Positions 16,374-25,600 of a DNA stretch of 64,000 nt are shown in pieces (within the stretch, counting starts at the first letter, position 1; every line of letters begins with the position of its first letter). A program made the position numbers and the translations under genes. Origin of the DNA: UBA2040 sp963977135 (GTDB taxonomy: Bacteria > Bacteroidota > Bacteroidia > Flavobacteriales_D > Crocinitomicaceae); assembly GCA_963977135.1 (NCBI GenBank), contig CAXBNN010000002.1, positions 496,001 through 560,000 on the forward strand, in the 5' to 3' direction. Under the pieces are notes generated by a model. The model saw only the letters and a list, made by a program, of their open reading frames with translations. It searched no databases and was not told the DNA's origin.

Positions 16374-17192
16374 TTAATTTTTAATAAACTTCTCATTAAT
16401 ATTATCATAGTTGATGTAGTAAACACCTTTCACAAGGTTAGTACAATTTACCAAACTACCTACTCCTTTTTTCACGATGTTTCCATAAGCATCGTATATT
16501 TCATATCTTGTTTCAACAGGTTTTCCATTGGTGAAGAATTCAATTTTATCCTTAACGATTGCCGGTTTCTTCGAAACTACAGGAACCACAGATTTAAATT
16601 TAACTTCTGACGAATATCGCCCTTTTCCTGTATGGTCAAATTGAGCAACACGGATTGAATTTTCACCAGAATGCGGAGAAACTTGGAATTCATATTTATT
16701 AGCCCCTTCCGTTCCTATACCCTGAACCTCACCGATTGCAACCCATTTATTCCATCTGTACTGTTCAATGATATAAGGAAGTTTACCTTTTTCCAAACTC
16801 GATTCCCACACCAATCGGCCATCAGGTGAAATTGAAATAGAGTTTACTTTATAGGTGCTTTTTGGTAATAATACTTCAGGGTTCAAAATTTTTGGCTTAC
16901 AACCGTCATTGTGCTCTATTACAATAAAAACAGGATCACCAATAGCAATATTAAATTGAGAAAAATCGATAGGGAAAGCCGCGACGTTAGTACCACCTGG
17001 CATAACATCACCGTTAACCGTAACTTTGGTTCCACAATAGCCAAAACCGTCCACATCCATAGGATTTTGAACATATAAATTTTTTCCCTGATAAACCCCC
17101 TCTATGGAAAGAGTAGCCATTGCATTTGTCAAATAAAACATTGACACAAAGAATATTAGCGAAATTTTTGCCATTTTATAAAGAGTGTTCAT
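16374..17192 (-). CDS. Secreted protein with T9SS type A-like C-terminal domain
   Basis: 272 aa from ATG 17192, chosen over a GTG three codons upstream. Residues 1-30 form a signal peptide (MAKISLIFFVSMFYL...). The middle has beta-sandwich character with two Cys near the start and the phrase YIIEQYRWNKWVAIGEV, like a fibronectin III-type strand set. The end (FFTNGKPVETRYEIYDAYGN... LVKGVYYINY...KFIKN) is like a T9SS sorting domain, so export by T9SS is likely. The true function is unknown. An inverted pair ATTACC/GGTAAT with 14-base spacer sits just upstream. Confidence 0.7.
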   Translation of the reverse strand: MNTLYKMAKISLIFFVSMFYLTNAMATLSIEGVYQGKNLYVQNPMDVDGFGYCGTKVTVNGDVMPGGTNVAAFPIDFSQFNIAIGDPVFIVIEHNDGCKPKILNPEVLLPKSTYKVNSISISPDGRLVWESSLEKGKLPYIIEQYRWNKWVAIGEVQGIGTEGANKYEFQVSPHSGENSIRVAQFDHTGKGRYSSEVKFKSVVPVVSKKPAIVKDKIEFFTNGKPVETRYEIYDAYGNIVKKGVGSLVNCTNLVKGVYYINYDNINEKFIKN

Positions 17193-17423
17193 TATTACCA
17201 CTAACCTAATAACGGTAATTTTAAGTTACACAATATTAAGTTGTATTTTCATAATATCCAAGCAATCATCGTGCCTTTTTGCACTTGAGATAATATAAAT
17301 ATTTGCTAGTCCTTATTTTAAATACGCAATTTTAGAAAGAAATAAAACACATTATTTTTAAACATTGCTCAGGCCTTAACGCATTAAACTCATTTTTTTT
17401 CTTATTCTTGTAGTATAACAACA

Positions 17424-19157
17424 ATGGCATTTATGAATTTTAGATTGTATGCTTTTCTAGTTGCGCTACTAGTTTTAGGCTGTTCTAAACAGAAAAAACA
17501 GGCTTCATTCGCTGGCGGAAAAATCAGTCTTTGCATAGAGTCCATCGACCTAAACCAACAACCAGAGTCCTTAACCGATTACAACACTCAAATGGTGTTA
17601 AGCCAAGTTTTTGAGAGCCTTGTTTCACTAGACACTAAAGAACTAACTGTTAAACCACAACTTGCAAAAAAAATTGATGTTAAAAACGACGGTCAAACTT
17701 ATGAGTTTACACTTCGAGACAATGTTTATTTTCACGACTTTGGAGACAGTAAATCTGACCGATTATTAACACCAGAAGACGTTGTTTATTCAATAGAAAA
17801 AGCCTGTAAAAAAAGAGAGGGAAATATTCCTTCTGCTGCTTATTCTATTACGTATCAGCAAACACTGAAAGGCGCGGATGAATTTCACGAAGGAAAAGCT
17901 GAGAAGATCTCCGGCGTTAGGGTTAAAGGGAATAAGGTTATCCTAGATTTGATCCGAAAAGACAATAACTTTTTGGATAAATTGAGTTTGGTATGTTGTG
18001 CTGTTCAATCGCGTAAATTGGCAAACAGCGGAGAATTATTGATAGGTACCGGACCATTCACGTTAATGCCTGAAAATACAGATGAAAACCGAATTCAGCT
18101 CATAAAAAATGAAGACTATTACGCATTTGACAAAAAGGGAAATGCGTTACCCTACCTCGACTCACTAGAATTCATTCTGAATACAAAAAAATTGCAACAA
18201 CTTGATATGTTCGAAAAATATGAGGTTGACCTAATACTAGGCTTGCCAACGAGTCGCATAACCAAAATGCTTGAAGGCAGGTTGGACGATTTTAATTCTA
18301 AACCTCCAATTTTCGTATTACACAACAATCCTCAGCTCGTTACGAATTATTACTTTTTTGATTTAAGCGAACCAAGGTTCCAAGACAAGCGTGTTCGACA
18401 AGCGTTTAATTATGCAGTTGACAAATCGAAAATTGGTCAAAACCTTCTCCAAAATCAATATTACGAATTGGGTAATTATGGAATCATTCCACCTATTCAA
18501 AGTATTTTCCGAGGATATGATTTTGATGCTATTGAAAAAAATGGATATGCTTTCGACCCCATAAAAGCTAAGGCTTTATTGGCTGCGGCTGGTTATCCAA
18601 ATGGAGAAGGATTCGGTTCTATAAATCTTCGATTCAACATAAATGATGTTCATTCCGCAGTTGCTGATGAGTTTGCAAAACAAATAAAACGGGTTTTAAA
18701 TATCAATGTTAATATTGATGGCTCCACTTTCGAGCAACTTCAAATTGATGGTGACAAAGGAAATGGTGACATTTTCCGTTCGGCTTGGGCAGCAGATTAT
18801 CCAAGTGAAGAATCATTTCTAATCAATTTTTATGGAAAACTAGTTCCAAAGAACCCGAATGAACTATCAATAGTCAACCAATCGCGATACCGTAATTCGC
18901 TTTTTGACCAATATTTGGAAAAGGCACAAAGAGAAACTAAAATCACCAAAAAACGTGAGTATTTCGCACTTGCGGAATTAGAATTAATTAAAGATCCTCC
19001 TATTATTCCACTTTGGTATAACGGAGAGTTGGAAATAGTTTATTCGCATGTGAGAAATTTGAATGTTAATCCGTTGGATTTGTTCATATTTAAGGAAGTT
19101 TATATCAAGGAGTGGACTCCTAAAGAGTACCGAGATTACATGAAGAAAAAATCTTAA
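17424..19157 (+). CDS. Oligopeptide-binding (SBP_bac_5) lipoprotein
   Basis: 577 aa extracellular solute-binding protein family 5. The lipobox LLVLGC lies within the first 20 residues. Family motifs: QVFESLVSLD near residue 70, YEFTLRDNVYFHD near 110, LTPEDVVYSIE, and RVRQAFNYAVDKSKI near 335. Known relatives bind peptides or nickel for ABC import. Here no permease or ATPase gene is adjacent. Instead a TonB-dependent receptor follows after 12 bases, so the two are probably co-expressed. An alternative start lies three codons in (MNFRLYA). Confidence 0.9.
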   Translation: MAFMNFRLYAFLVALLVLGCSKQKKQASFAGGKISLCIESIDLNQQPESLTDYNTQMVLSQVFESLVSLDTKELTVKPQLAKKIDVKNDGQTYEFTLRDNVYFHDFGDSKSDRLLTPEDVVYSIEKACKKREGNIPSAAYSITYQQTLKGADEFHEGKAEKISGVRVKGNKVILDLIRKDNNFLDKLSLVCCAVQSRKLANSGELLIGTGPFTLMPENTDENRIQLIKNEDYYAFDKKGNALPYLDSLEFILNTKKLQQLDMFEKYEVDLILGLPTSRITKMLEGRLDDFNSKPPIFVLHNNPQLVTNYYFFDLSEPRFQDKRVRQAFNYAVDKSKIGQNLLQNQYYELGNYGIIPPIQSIFRGYDFDAIEKNGYAFDPIKAKALLAAAGYPNGEGFGSINLRFNINDVHSAVADEFAKQIKRVLNINVNIDGSTFEQLQIDGDKGNGDIFRSAWAADYPSEESFLINFYGKLVPKNPNELSIVNQSRYRNSLFDQYLEKAQRETKITKKREYFALAELELIKDPPIIPLWYNGELEIVYSHVRNLNVNPLDLFIFKEVYIKEWTPKEYRDYMKKKS

Positions 19158-19169
19158 AAAACAAGAACT

Positions 19170-21626
19170 ATGAAAACATTACTACTTGCATTGGCTTTTC
19201 TATCATTTTTACCATTCGCAATGGCTCAGCCTACGCAAAATGTTAGAGGGAAAGTTGTGGATTTTGAAACGAATTATCCACTTTTCGGAGTCAAAATAGA
19301 AATCTTTACTTCAGATTCCATTAAGAAATACCGCGCCATAACCGACGAAACGGGCAGCTTTTCAATCAAAGACGTTCCTGTTGGGAAACATGATTTGGTT
19401 GCAAAAATGATGACCTATAACAGTAAAACAGTTACCATAGAGGTTAACTCAGGAAAAGAAACTATCGTCAATATGGGTATTCAGGAAAGCTTCACGGAAA
19501 TAGAAGAAGTGGTGGTTTCCGCAAGAAAAAACGGTCAAGTTATTAATGAGATGGCAACCATTTCAGCTCAACAGTTTAGCGTAGAAGAAACGAATCGTTA
19601 TCCTGGTTCACGTGCTGACCCTGCTCGTATGGCTTCTAATTTCGCTGGAGTTCAAGGTGCGGATGATTCTAGAAATGACATTATTATTCGCGGGAATTCA
19701 CCCCTTGGTGTAGTTTGGAAAGTTGAAGGAATAGATATTCCAAACCCTAGCCACTTTGCTACTGCTGGCAGTTCTGGTGGACCGGTTTCCGTATTGAATA
19801 ATAAAGTTTTGGCTAACTCAGACTTCTTTATGTCGGCATTTCCAGCTGAATTTGGAAATAGTGTTTCCGGTATTTTTGATTTAAAGCTCCGAAATGGGAA
19901 CAATGAAAATCATGAATTTACAGGACAATTTGGTTTATTGGGAACAGAGTTGGTCGCTGAAGGTCCAATGAGTAAATCAAAAAAATCTAGCTATTTGGTT
20001 ATGGGTCGTTATTCGACCTTAAGCATGTTTCAAACCCTAGGTATTAAATTAGGAACAGATGCCGTTCCAGTATACGGTGACGGTGCTATAAAATTAAATT
20101 GGGCTTTGAAAAAAGGCGGATCTTTGTCTTATTTCGCCATTGGAGGAAAAAGCAAAATAGACATCCTTGTTTCGGACCAAACAGAAGTTACTGAGGAATT
20201 ATATGGAGAAGGTGATCGCGATCAATATTTTGGAACTTCAATGTTAACAACCGGATTAGTTTACAAAAAATCTCTTAATGAAAAAACATTTGTTGCCTCA
20301 ACTCTCGCCTATAGTCATGACGAGTCAACATCCCATCACGATTTTTTAATACGAAGTGTTTATAATGACGCGGACGTAGAAAAAATCCGTGTTGATTCAC
20401 TTTTCCCATTAATGGGGTATTATTTCAAAACTTCTAAGCTTTCTTATTACTTAGCATTCAACCATAAATTGAACAGAAGAGTTTTGATAAAAGGTGGGAT
20501 TAATTTGGATGGAATTTATCTCAACCAAAAAGATTCCGTTTTGAATCAAGATTCTCTAAATATTGGGAATTACAGCACCTTCAACAACCGCTGGGATTAC
20601 AAAGGAACATCTGTTCTCATTCAACCTTTCATTCAATGGAAATACAGAATTACTGAAAATATGGACTTTACTGCGGGACTTCACATGCAGTATTATTCTT
20701 TAAGCAATAGCATTAGTCCTATTGAACCACGCGTTGGATGGAAATACAAAATGAAAAAAGGACAGAGTGTGTCTGCCGGTGCTGGTTTGCACAGTCAAAT
20801 GCAACCTCTATACACCTATACCTATCATTTACCCGGAAACCCAGCTGATAAACCTCATAATGTGAATATGGACTTTACAAAAAGTGTACATACTGGAATA
20901 GGTTATGAAAAATCCTTCTCTAAGAGCTTTAATGTGAAATCTGAGGTATATTACCAATACCTATATAATATACCTGTAGAAATCCGCCCAAGTGCCTTTT
21001 CAATGGTGAATATGGGCGGTGGCTTTCAGCGTTTCTTCCCAGATACTCTTGAAAATTCAGGAACCGGATATAATTATGGATTGGAAGTTACGGTACAGAA
21101 ATTTTTTGATAAAAGCTTTTTCTTTCTTTTCTCTGGAACACTTTACGACTCACGTTACCGAGGAAGTGATAAAGTGTTGCGCAATACGAGTTATAACGGA
21201 ACTTACGTGACCAATTTATTAGCAGGGAAAGAATTTAAGCTAAATGAAAAAAATAGCATTACCCTCGGAATAAAAGTTACTTATGCTGGAGGGAAGAGAT
21301 ACGGTTATGTTGACCTGGCAAAAACACAAACTGCAAACGAACTAATCTTTAGAGATTCTGCTTTTAATTCACGTCAATTCCGCGAGTATTTCAGAATGGA
21401 TGCTAAAATCAATTGGAAAAAGAACGCGCGCAGAGTAACTCATGAAATAGGTCTTGATTTAGTAAATGTTCTTGGAACACAAAATCTGCTTTCACTTACC
21501 TATGCTCCGAACGTTGCCAATCCATCCGCTGAACCAATAGCTGAGCGTTATCAACTAGGATTCTTGCCAATTTTCTATTATAAAATAGACTTTAGAGGAA
21601 AGCCAAAAGCTTCGGCTGGCATATAG
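19170..21626 (+). CDS. TonB-dependent receptor with CarboxypepD_reg-like N-terminal domain
   Basis: 818 aa outer-membrane transporter. A signal peptide (cleavage after AMAQ) is followed by a beta-sandwich CarboxypepD_reg-like domain (about 22-105: VRGKVVDFETNYPLFGVKIEIF). The plug domain (about 110-225) contains GVQGADDSRNDIIIRGNSPLGVVWKVEGIDI. The beta-barrel fills the rest. No SusD partner is found, so it is not a glycan PUL pair. It probably works with the oligopeptide-binding lipoprotein encoded just upstream, though the substrate is unknown. Confidence 0.92.
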   Translation: MKTLLLALAFLSFLPFAMAQPTQNVRGKVVDFETNYPLFGVKIEIFTSDSIKKYRAITDETGSFSIKDVPVGKHDLVAKMMTYNSKTVTIEVNSGKETIVNMGIQESFTEIEEVVVSARKNGQVINEMATISAQQFSVEETNRYPGSRADPARMASNFAGVQGADDSRNDIIIRGNSPLGVVWKVEGIDIPNPSHFATAGSSGGPVSVLNNKVLANSDFFMSAFPAEFGNSVSGIFDLKLRNGNNENHEFTGQFGLLGTELVAEGPMSKSKKSSYLVMGRYSTLSMFQTLGIKLGTDAVPVYGDGAIKLNWALKKGGSLSYFAIGGKSKIDILVSDQTEVTEELYGEGDRDQYFGTSMLTTGLVYKKSLNEKTFVASTLAYSHDESTSHHDFLIRSVYNDADVEKIRVDSLFPLMGYYFKTSKLSYYLAFNHKLNRRVLIKGGINLDGIYLNQKDSVLNQDSLNIGNYSTFNNRWDYKGTSVLIQPFIQWKYRITENMDFTAGLHMQYYSLSNSISPIEPRVGWKYKMKKGQSVSAGAGLHSQMQPLYTYTYHLPGNPADKPHNVNMDFTKSVHTGIGYEKSFSKSFNVKSEVYYQYLYNIPVEIRPSAFSMVNMGGGFQRFFPDTLENSGTGYNYGLEVTVQKFFDKSFFFLFSGTLYDSRYRGSDKVLRNTSYNGTYVTNLLAGKEFKLNEKNSITLGIKVTYAGGKRYGYVDLAKTQTANELIFRDSAFNSRQFREYFRMDAKINWKKNARRVTHEIGLDLVNVLGTQNLLSLTYAPNVANPSAEPIAERYQLGFLPIFYYKIDFRGKPKASAGI

Positions 21627-22170
21627 GATTTTGAATTCTTGATTGTTGAACGATTATTGGAGTCAATATTGGTTTGGATTATTTATTAGGTTAATAATTT
21701 GCATTATGCCTTGTTTCCTATAGTTTTTACTTGTTAAATGAGGGTTTGCACCTATTTTATATACAAACGAATCGCCACACCTTTGTTGTCTATCAATTAA
21801 TCATCGATTATGAAAAAAGCAAAATAAGCTTAATCACCTTTTTACTGTGTAGATCCATAAATGCGCGTTTAAATTGGCAATGAGGCAAACTAAAAGACAC
21901 GTTCGGAATTTAGTTTAGCTATTTTATCACTAAAAAAGTGATGACAACTAATTCGATATCATTTACATGAAGAAAGAAAGGGAAAATGTTCCTTGCAATC
22001 AAAGAATGAAATGACCTCGTTAGAAAAACTGATAGTTGAAATAATTACCAATGTACTGATGCGATATTTGTAGGATTTTTAGCACCTCTCTGTTTATATA
22101 TTAATTTTTGTTAAAAAAACACCATTTTTTATTACTACATTGCAATCTACTTCTTGTATAAGACTAAATT
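21627..22170. other. 544-base non-coding region before the adhesin operon
   Basis: No intact gene. ATG at 21810 opens MKKAK-stop. Shifting frame by one base after the first codons gives KISLITFLLC, a lipoprotein-signal-like run, so this may be a gene remnant. A small hairpin (ATCACT / AGTGAT) lies at about 21926-21942. The end must contain the operon promoter. TTG at 22108-22110 and TACATTG at 22136-22142 are the best candidates but their spacing of 25 is long. Confidence 0.35.
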
Positions 22171-22668
22171 ATGAAAACAATACTACCCTTAATTTCATCT
22201 ATTTTATTTTTTATTATTGGGATAAATTTTTCTTTCGGACAGGAAGAAGAACCAATCGTAAATGTTGAATACTATAGCCCTTCATGTCTAACAGCCCCTG
22301 AAGGTTTTGAGACAAGAGATGGTTTCCCTGGGTACATAAATATCTCGACAAAAAGTTCAATTGTTTTATCACTTGTAAAAAACAAAACGTTAGTTGATGC
22401 AGAAGCCGCAATGTCTGAAGAGTATTTTACAAAAGAGAAGGTCACTTTAGTTTCTAAAGAGCAAGTTGAAACTACTAATCATGAAAAAGGAATTCTCTAT
22501 AAATTCAAATTTCAAATAAATGGAGAAGATTGGCTCAGATATTCCCTGTTTCTGGGCGACTTAAGTAATGTTCTTTGGGTAAATGCAAATTATATGGAAA
22601 AATATAAAAGCGTTGTCGAAGAAGAATTATTGAGAAGTATACTGACTACTAAATTTAACGCGAAATGA
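22171..22668 (+). CDS. Small secreted protein of unknown function (first gene of adhesin operon)
   Basis: 165 aa with a clear signal peptide ending near SFGQ. The mature part (~140 aa) has the rhythm of a PsbP/DcrB-like fold: PEGFETRDGFPGYIN, a central pair of long helices (DAEAAMSEEYFTKEK), then KFKFQINGEDWLRYSLFLG and a terminal helix with SILTT. That assignment is inference from pattern only. The stop overlaps the next ATG by four bases (ATGA), so it is translationally coupled to the giant SprB-repeat gene and may be a periplasmic helper for its export. Confidence 0.65.
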   Translation: MKTILPLISSILFFIIGINFSFGQEEEPIVNVEYYSPSCLTAPEGFETRDGFPGYINISTKSSIVLSLVKNKTLVDAEAAMSEEYFTKEKVTLVSKEQVETTNHEKGILYKFKFQINGEDWLRYSLFLGDLSNVLWVNANYMEKYKSVVEEELLRSILTTKFNAK

Positions 22669-25600
22669 AAATAGTATTCCTTTTATTATTCGGATTGAAT
22701 TTTAGCTCCTTTTTTGCTCAATTGCAAGTTGATACTGTTAGATATAACTCTGGGTGGCAAAAAATGTTCAATGCAACGAACGACCCAAACCCCTATACAG
22801 TAAACGAATATTTTGGTTTGCCTACGTCAGGCCCAATTTCGTGGGACGAGGGATTTACATGGAACGCGCCGGGATTCTCAACTGGAAGTTTGGACTTAGG
22901 ACCATTTGGAAGTTTTGCAGGATTTGGATTTGGAGCCTCCTTCTGGCTAACAACTGATGGATATTTTGGCATTGGGTTAAGTATTCACGATTTTGTTGGG
23001 GATTCTTTGTTAGTTAATTACCCAACAAAAATCACTACAAATTTCCCTGCAAATAATAGTTTCTTTGTAGGAGATTGGGTAGGAATAAAAACCGATTATA
23101 CCGTAATTGATGAAACTACCAATTCTGATTCAGCGTACATCGATTCAAGATATCCTAAAGGTGGTTCAGTAGATTTCGATATGGGTGCTAATGCAAATGC
23201 TCATGTTGGAGCATCCATTACAGTAGACCCTTTTGGCACTTTATCGTATGATTTTTTGAGTTTAGAAATAGGTCTACCAACAATCAACCTTTTTCATGTT
23301 AATGAAGATACCTCCTATTATTACGGAGAAGCAAACTTATTTGCCGTGCCGAGTATACCCAATGGTTCCGGTGGTTGGACATTTCCTTCAGCAGGGCCAG
23401 ATCCAACCATAAGTGCTATTCCTGGCTATCCTGGCGGTTATCCAGATATAGCCTTTCCTGCTTGTGGTGGTGCTCAGGCATTGATTCCAGGTGCATGTAC
23501 TATTGCACAGATTTGGACGCCCGATTTACCTATCGAAGGTTCTTTAGGATTGGTTGACGGTAGCTTCAGTTTACCTTATATTAACTTAAAACCCACTACT
23601 GTATTACCTTCGAAGAATTTAATTGCTAGAGGAGATTCAACCTATATTTCCATTGAAATGGATTTGTTTAAAGCGTTATCGAGTCTTATTGCAATGACTT
23701 GCGGGTCAGGCAGAGCTTCAAAACAGCCGCCGCAAACACCAAATCCTTACTGTGTGGCAGCCGAGCTAGTTTTGGGAAATTTATCAAATTCAATTGAACA
23801 AGGTATACCAGGATTAGATGAAGACTTGGAAATATGGTACAATATAATTAGTGCACGTTTTGAATTAACAGTTACAAATAAACAACGTTTCGAATTCAAG
23901 CCAAAGGTAAAAGGTAAAATGCAGCTTCCTACGCCAGTTCAGTACAAAATTGTTTCACAATCTGGTTTAGTTTCTCCAATTGCCATAGGAAATGTAATTA
24001 ATTACACTGTTGGTGATTCCATTTATATCAAATCCCCATGTTTCTATGATGAATTTAAGATAAAAAGAAGTTTTTCAATGGATGGAAAAATGAATAGTAA
24101 AACATATGATTCTTTGGATTTTGCTTTCGTTTTTGACGGATTAGGGTTCGGATTAAAAATCCCAGGGTTCACCATTCTTGATTCGTATAGTTGGTCATTC
24201 TGTATCCCATACGGCTACCCTTGCGGAGATGTCTTTTGGCCTTCTTGGTGCAGTGGTGAGTGGTGCGAGACCATTTCTACCCCCTATATTGGTTTTCCAA
24301 GTATAGACTGGTCGACTTGTGATTTAGGGGGTCCTTATGCTGGATCTTCACCTCCACCATCAGGAACATGTTCCATTGAGTTTATTAATGAATCATTAGG
24401 TGCATTTAATATTATTTGGCGAGAAAAAGAATGGGGGTTCCAGGGATTTGACCCTATATACCCTGCTGATACAATTGTGCTACTAGGTAGAAAAATGTCA
24501 GTATCAGCTGTTGCAGTTGACGCACTTTGTTTTGGTGGTTTTGGAACCATTAATGTAACTGTTGTAAATGGAAAATTACCTTTTAGTGTCTCTTGGGATA
24601 ATGGCCCAAGCAGCACAGTAAATTCAAATACCTTTACTTCGCCAAATCTGTTGACTGGAAATCATGTTGCTCAAATAACGGATGCCAATGGCTGTATAAT
24701 TTTTGCAGGAGACGTAGTAGGAGAGCCAGGTGCAGCATTAAACGTTATCCCAACTATTGTAAATGATAATTGTAATGATTTGACCGGAAATGGATCAATT
24801 TCTATTTTGCCATCTGGAGGAACTATGCCTTATACTTACTTATGGAGTGGCACTGGAAGTACGGCTGGATATAACAGTTCATTGCAAAACATATCCAATT
24901 TACTTCCTGGTCAATATAATTTAACTATTTCCGATTCCCATGGTTGTGTCAATAACACAACTCATATTGTTAATCAACCTAATCCTTTAATCGCTTCAGT
25001 TGTTTCCAATAATCCTGTAAATTGTTTTGGAGAAGCAACGGGAAGTATAAATATTGCACTTAGCGGAGGTACGGTTCCTTACCAAACCGTTTGGAAATCC
25101 TTACCTAGCAACTCGACAATTAGTACTTCAAATAATTTAATTGATGTATTTGCTGGTGATTATACCTTAACTGTTACGGATACCTCAATGTGTTCAATCA
25201 CGAATACTTACACCATCAATCAGCCGGCTCAATTAGTTCTAACTTCCAATATTTCGGATGTTTTATGTAATGGCGGAAACTCTGGAAATGTTGTTGGAAC
25301 TGTAACTGGTGGTGTTCCAGGTTATACTTATCACTGGTATAATGGTGCAAACGTTTTATTAAGTTCAACAACAAATGTTTTAAGTAACGCTTATGCCGAC
25401 GATTACAATTTAGAGGTCTTTGACTCCAAAGGTTGTATGATAAATCTAGTAAGTCCTGTTGTTCAACCAGATATCGTAGCAGTCTCAAACTCGACCCTTC
25501 AAAATGTTAATTGTTATGGTAATTCTACTGGAAGTATTCAAATTGATGTTATTGGCGGTGTTACTCCATATACTTATGATTGGAGTAATGATGGATTTGG

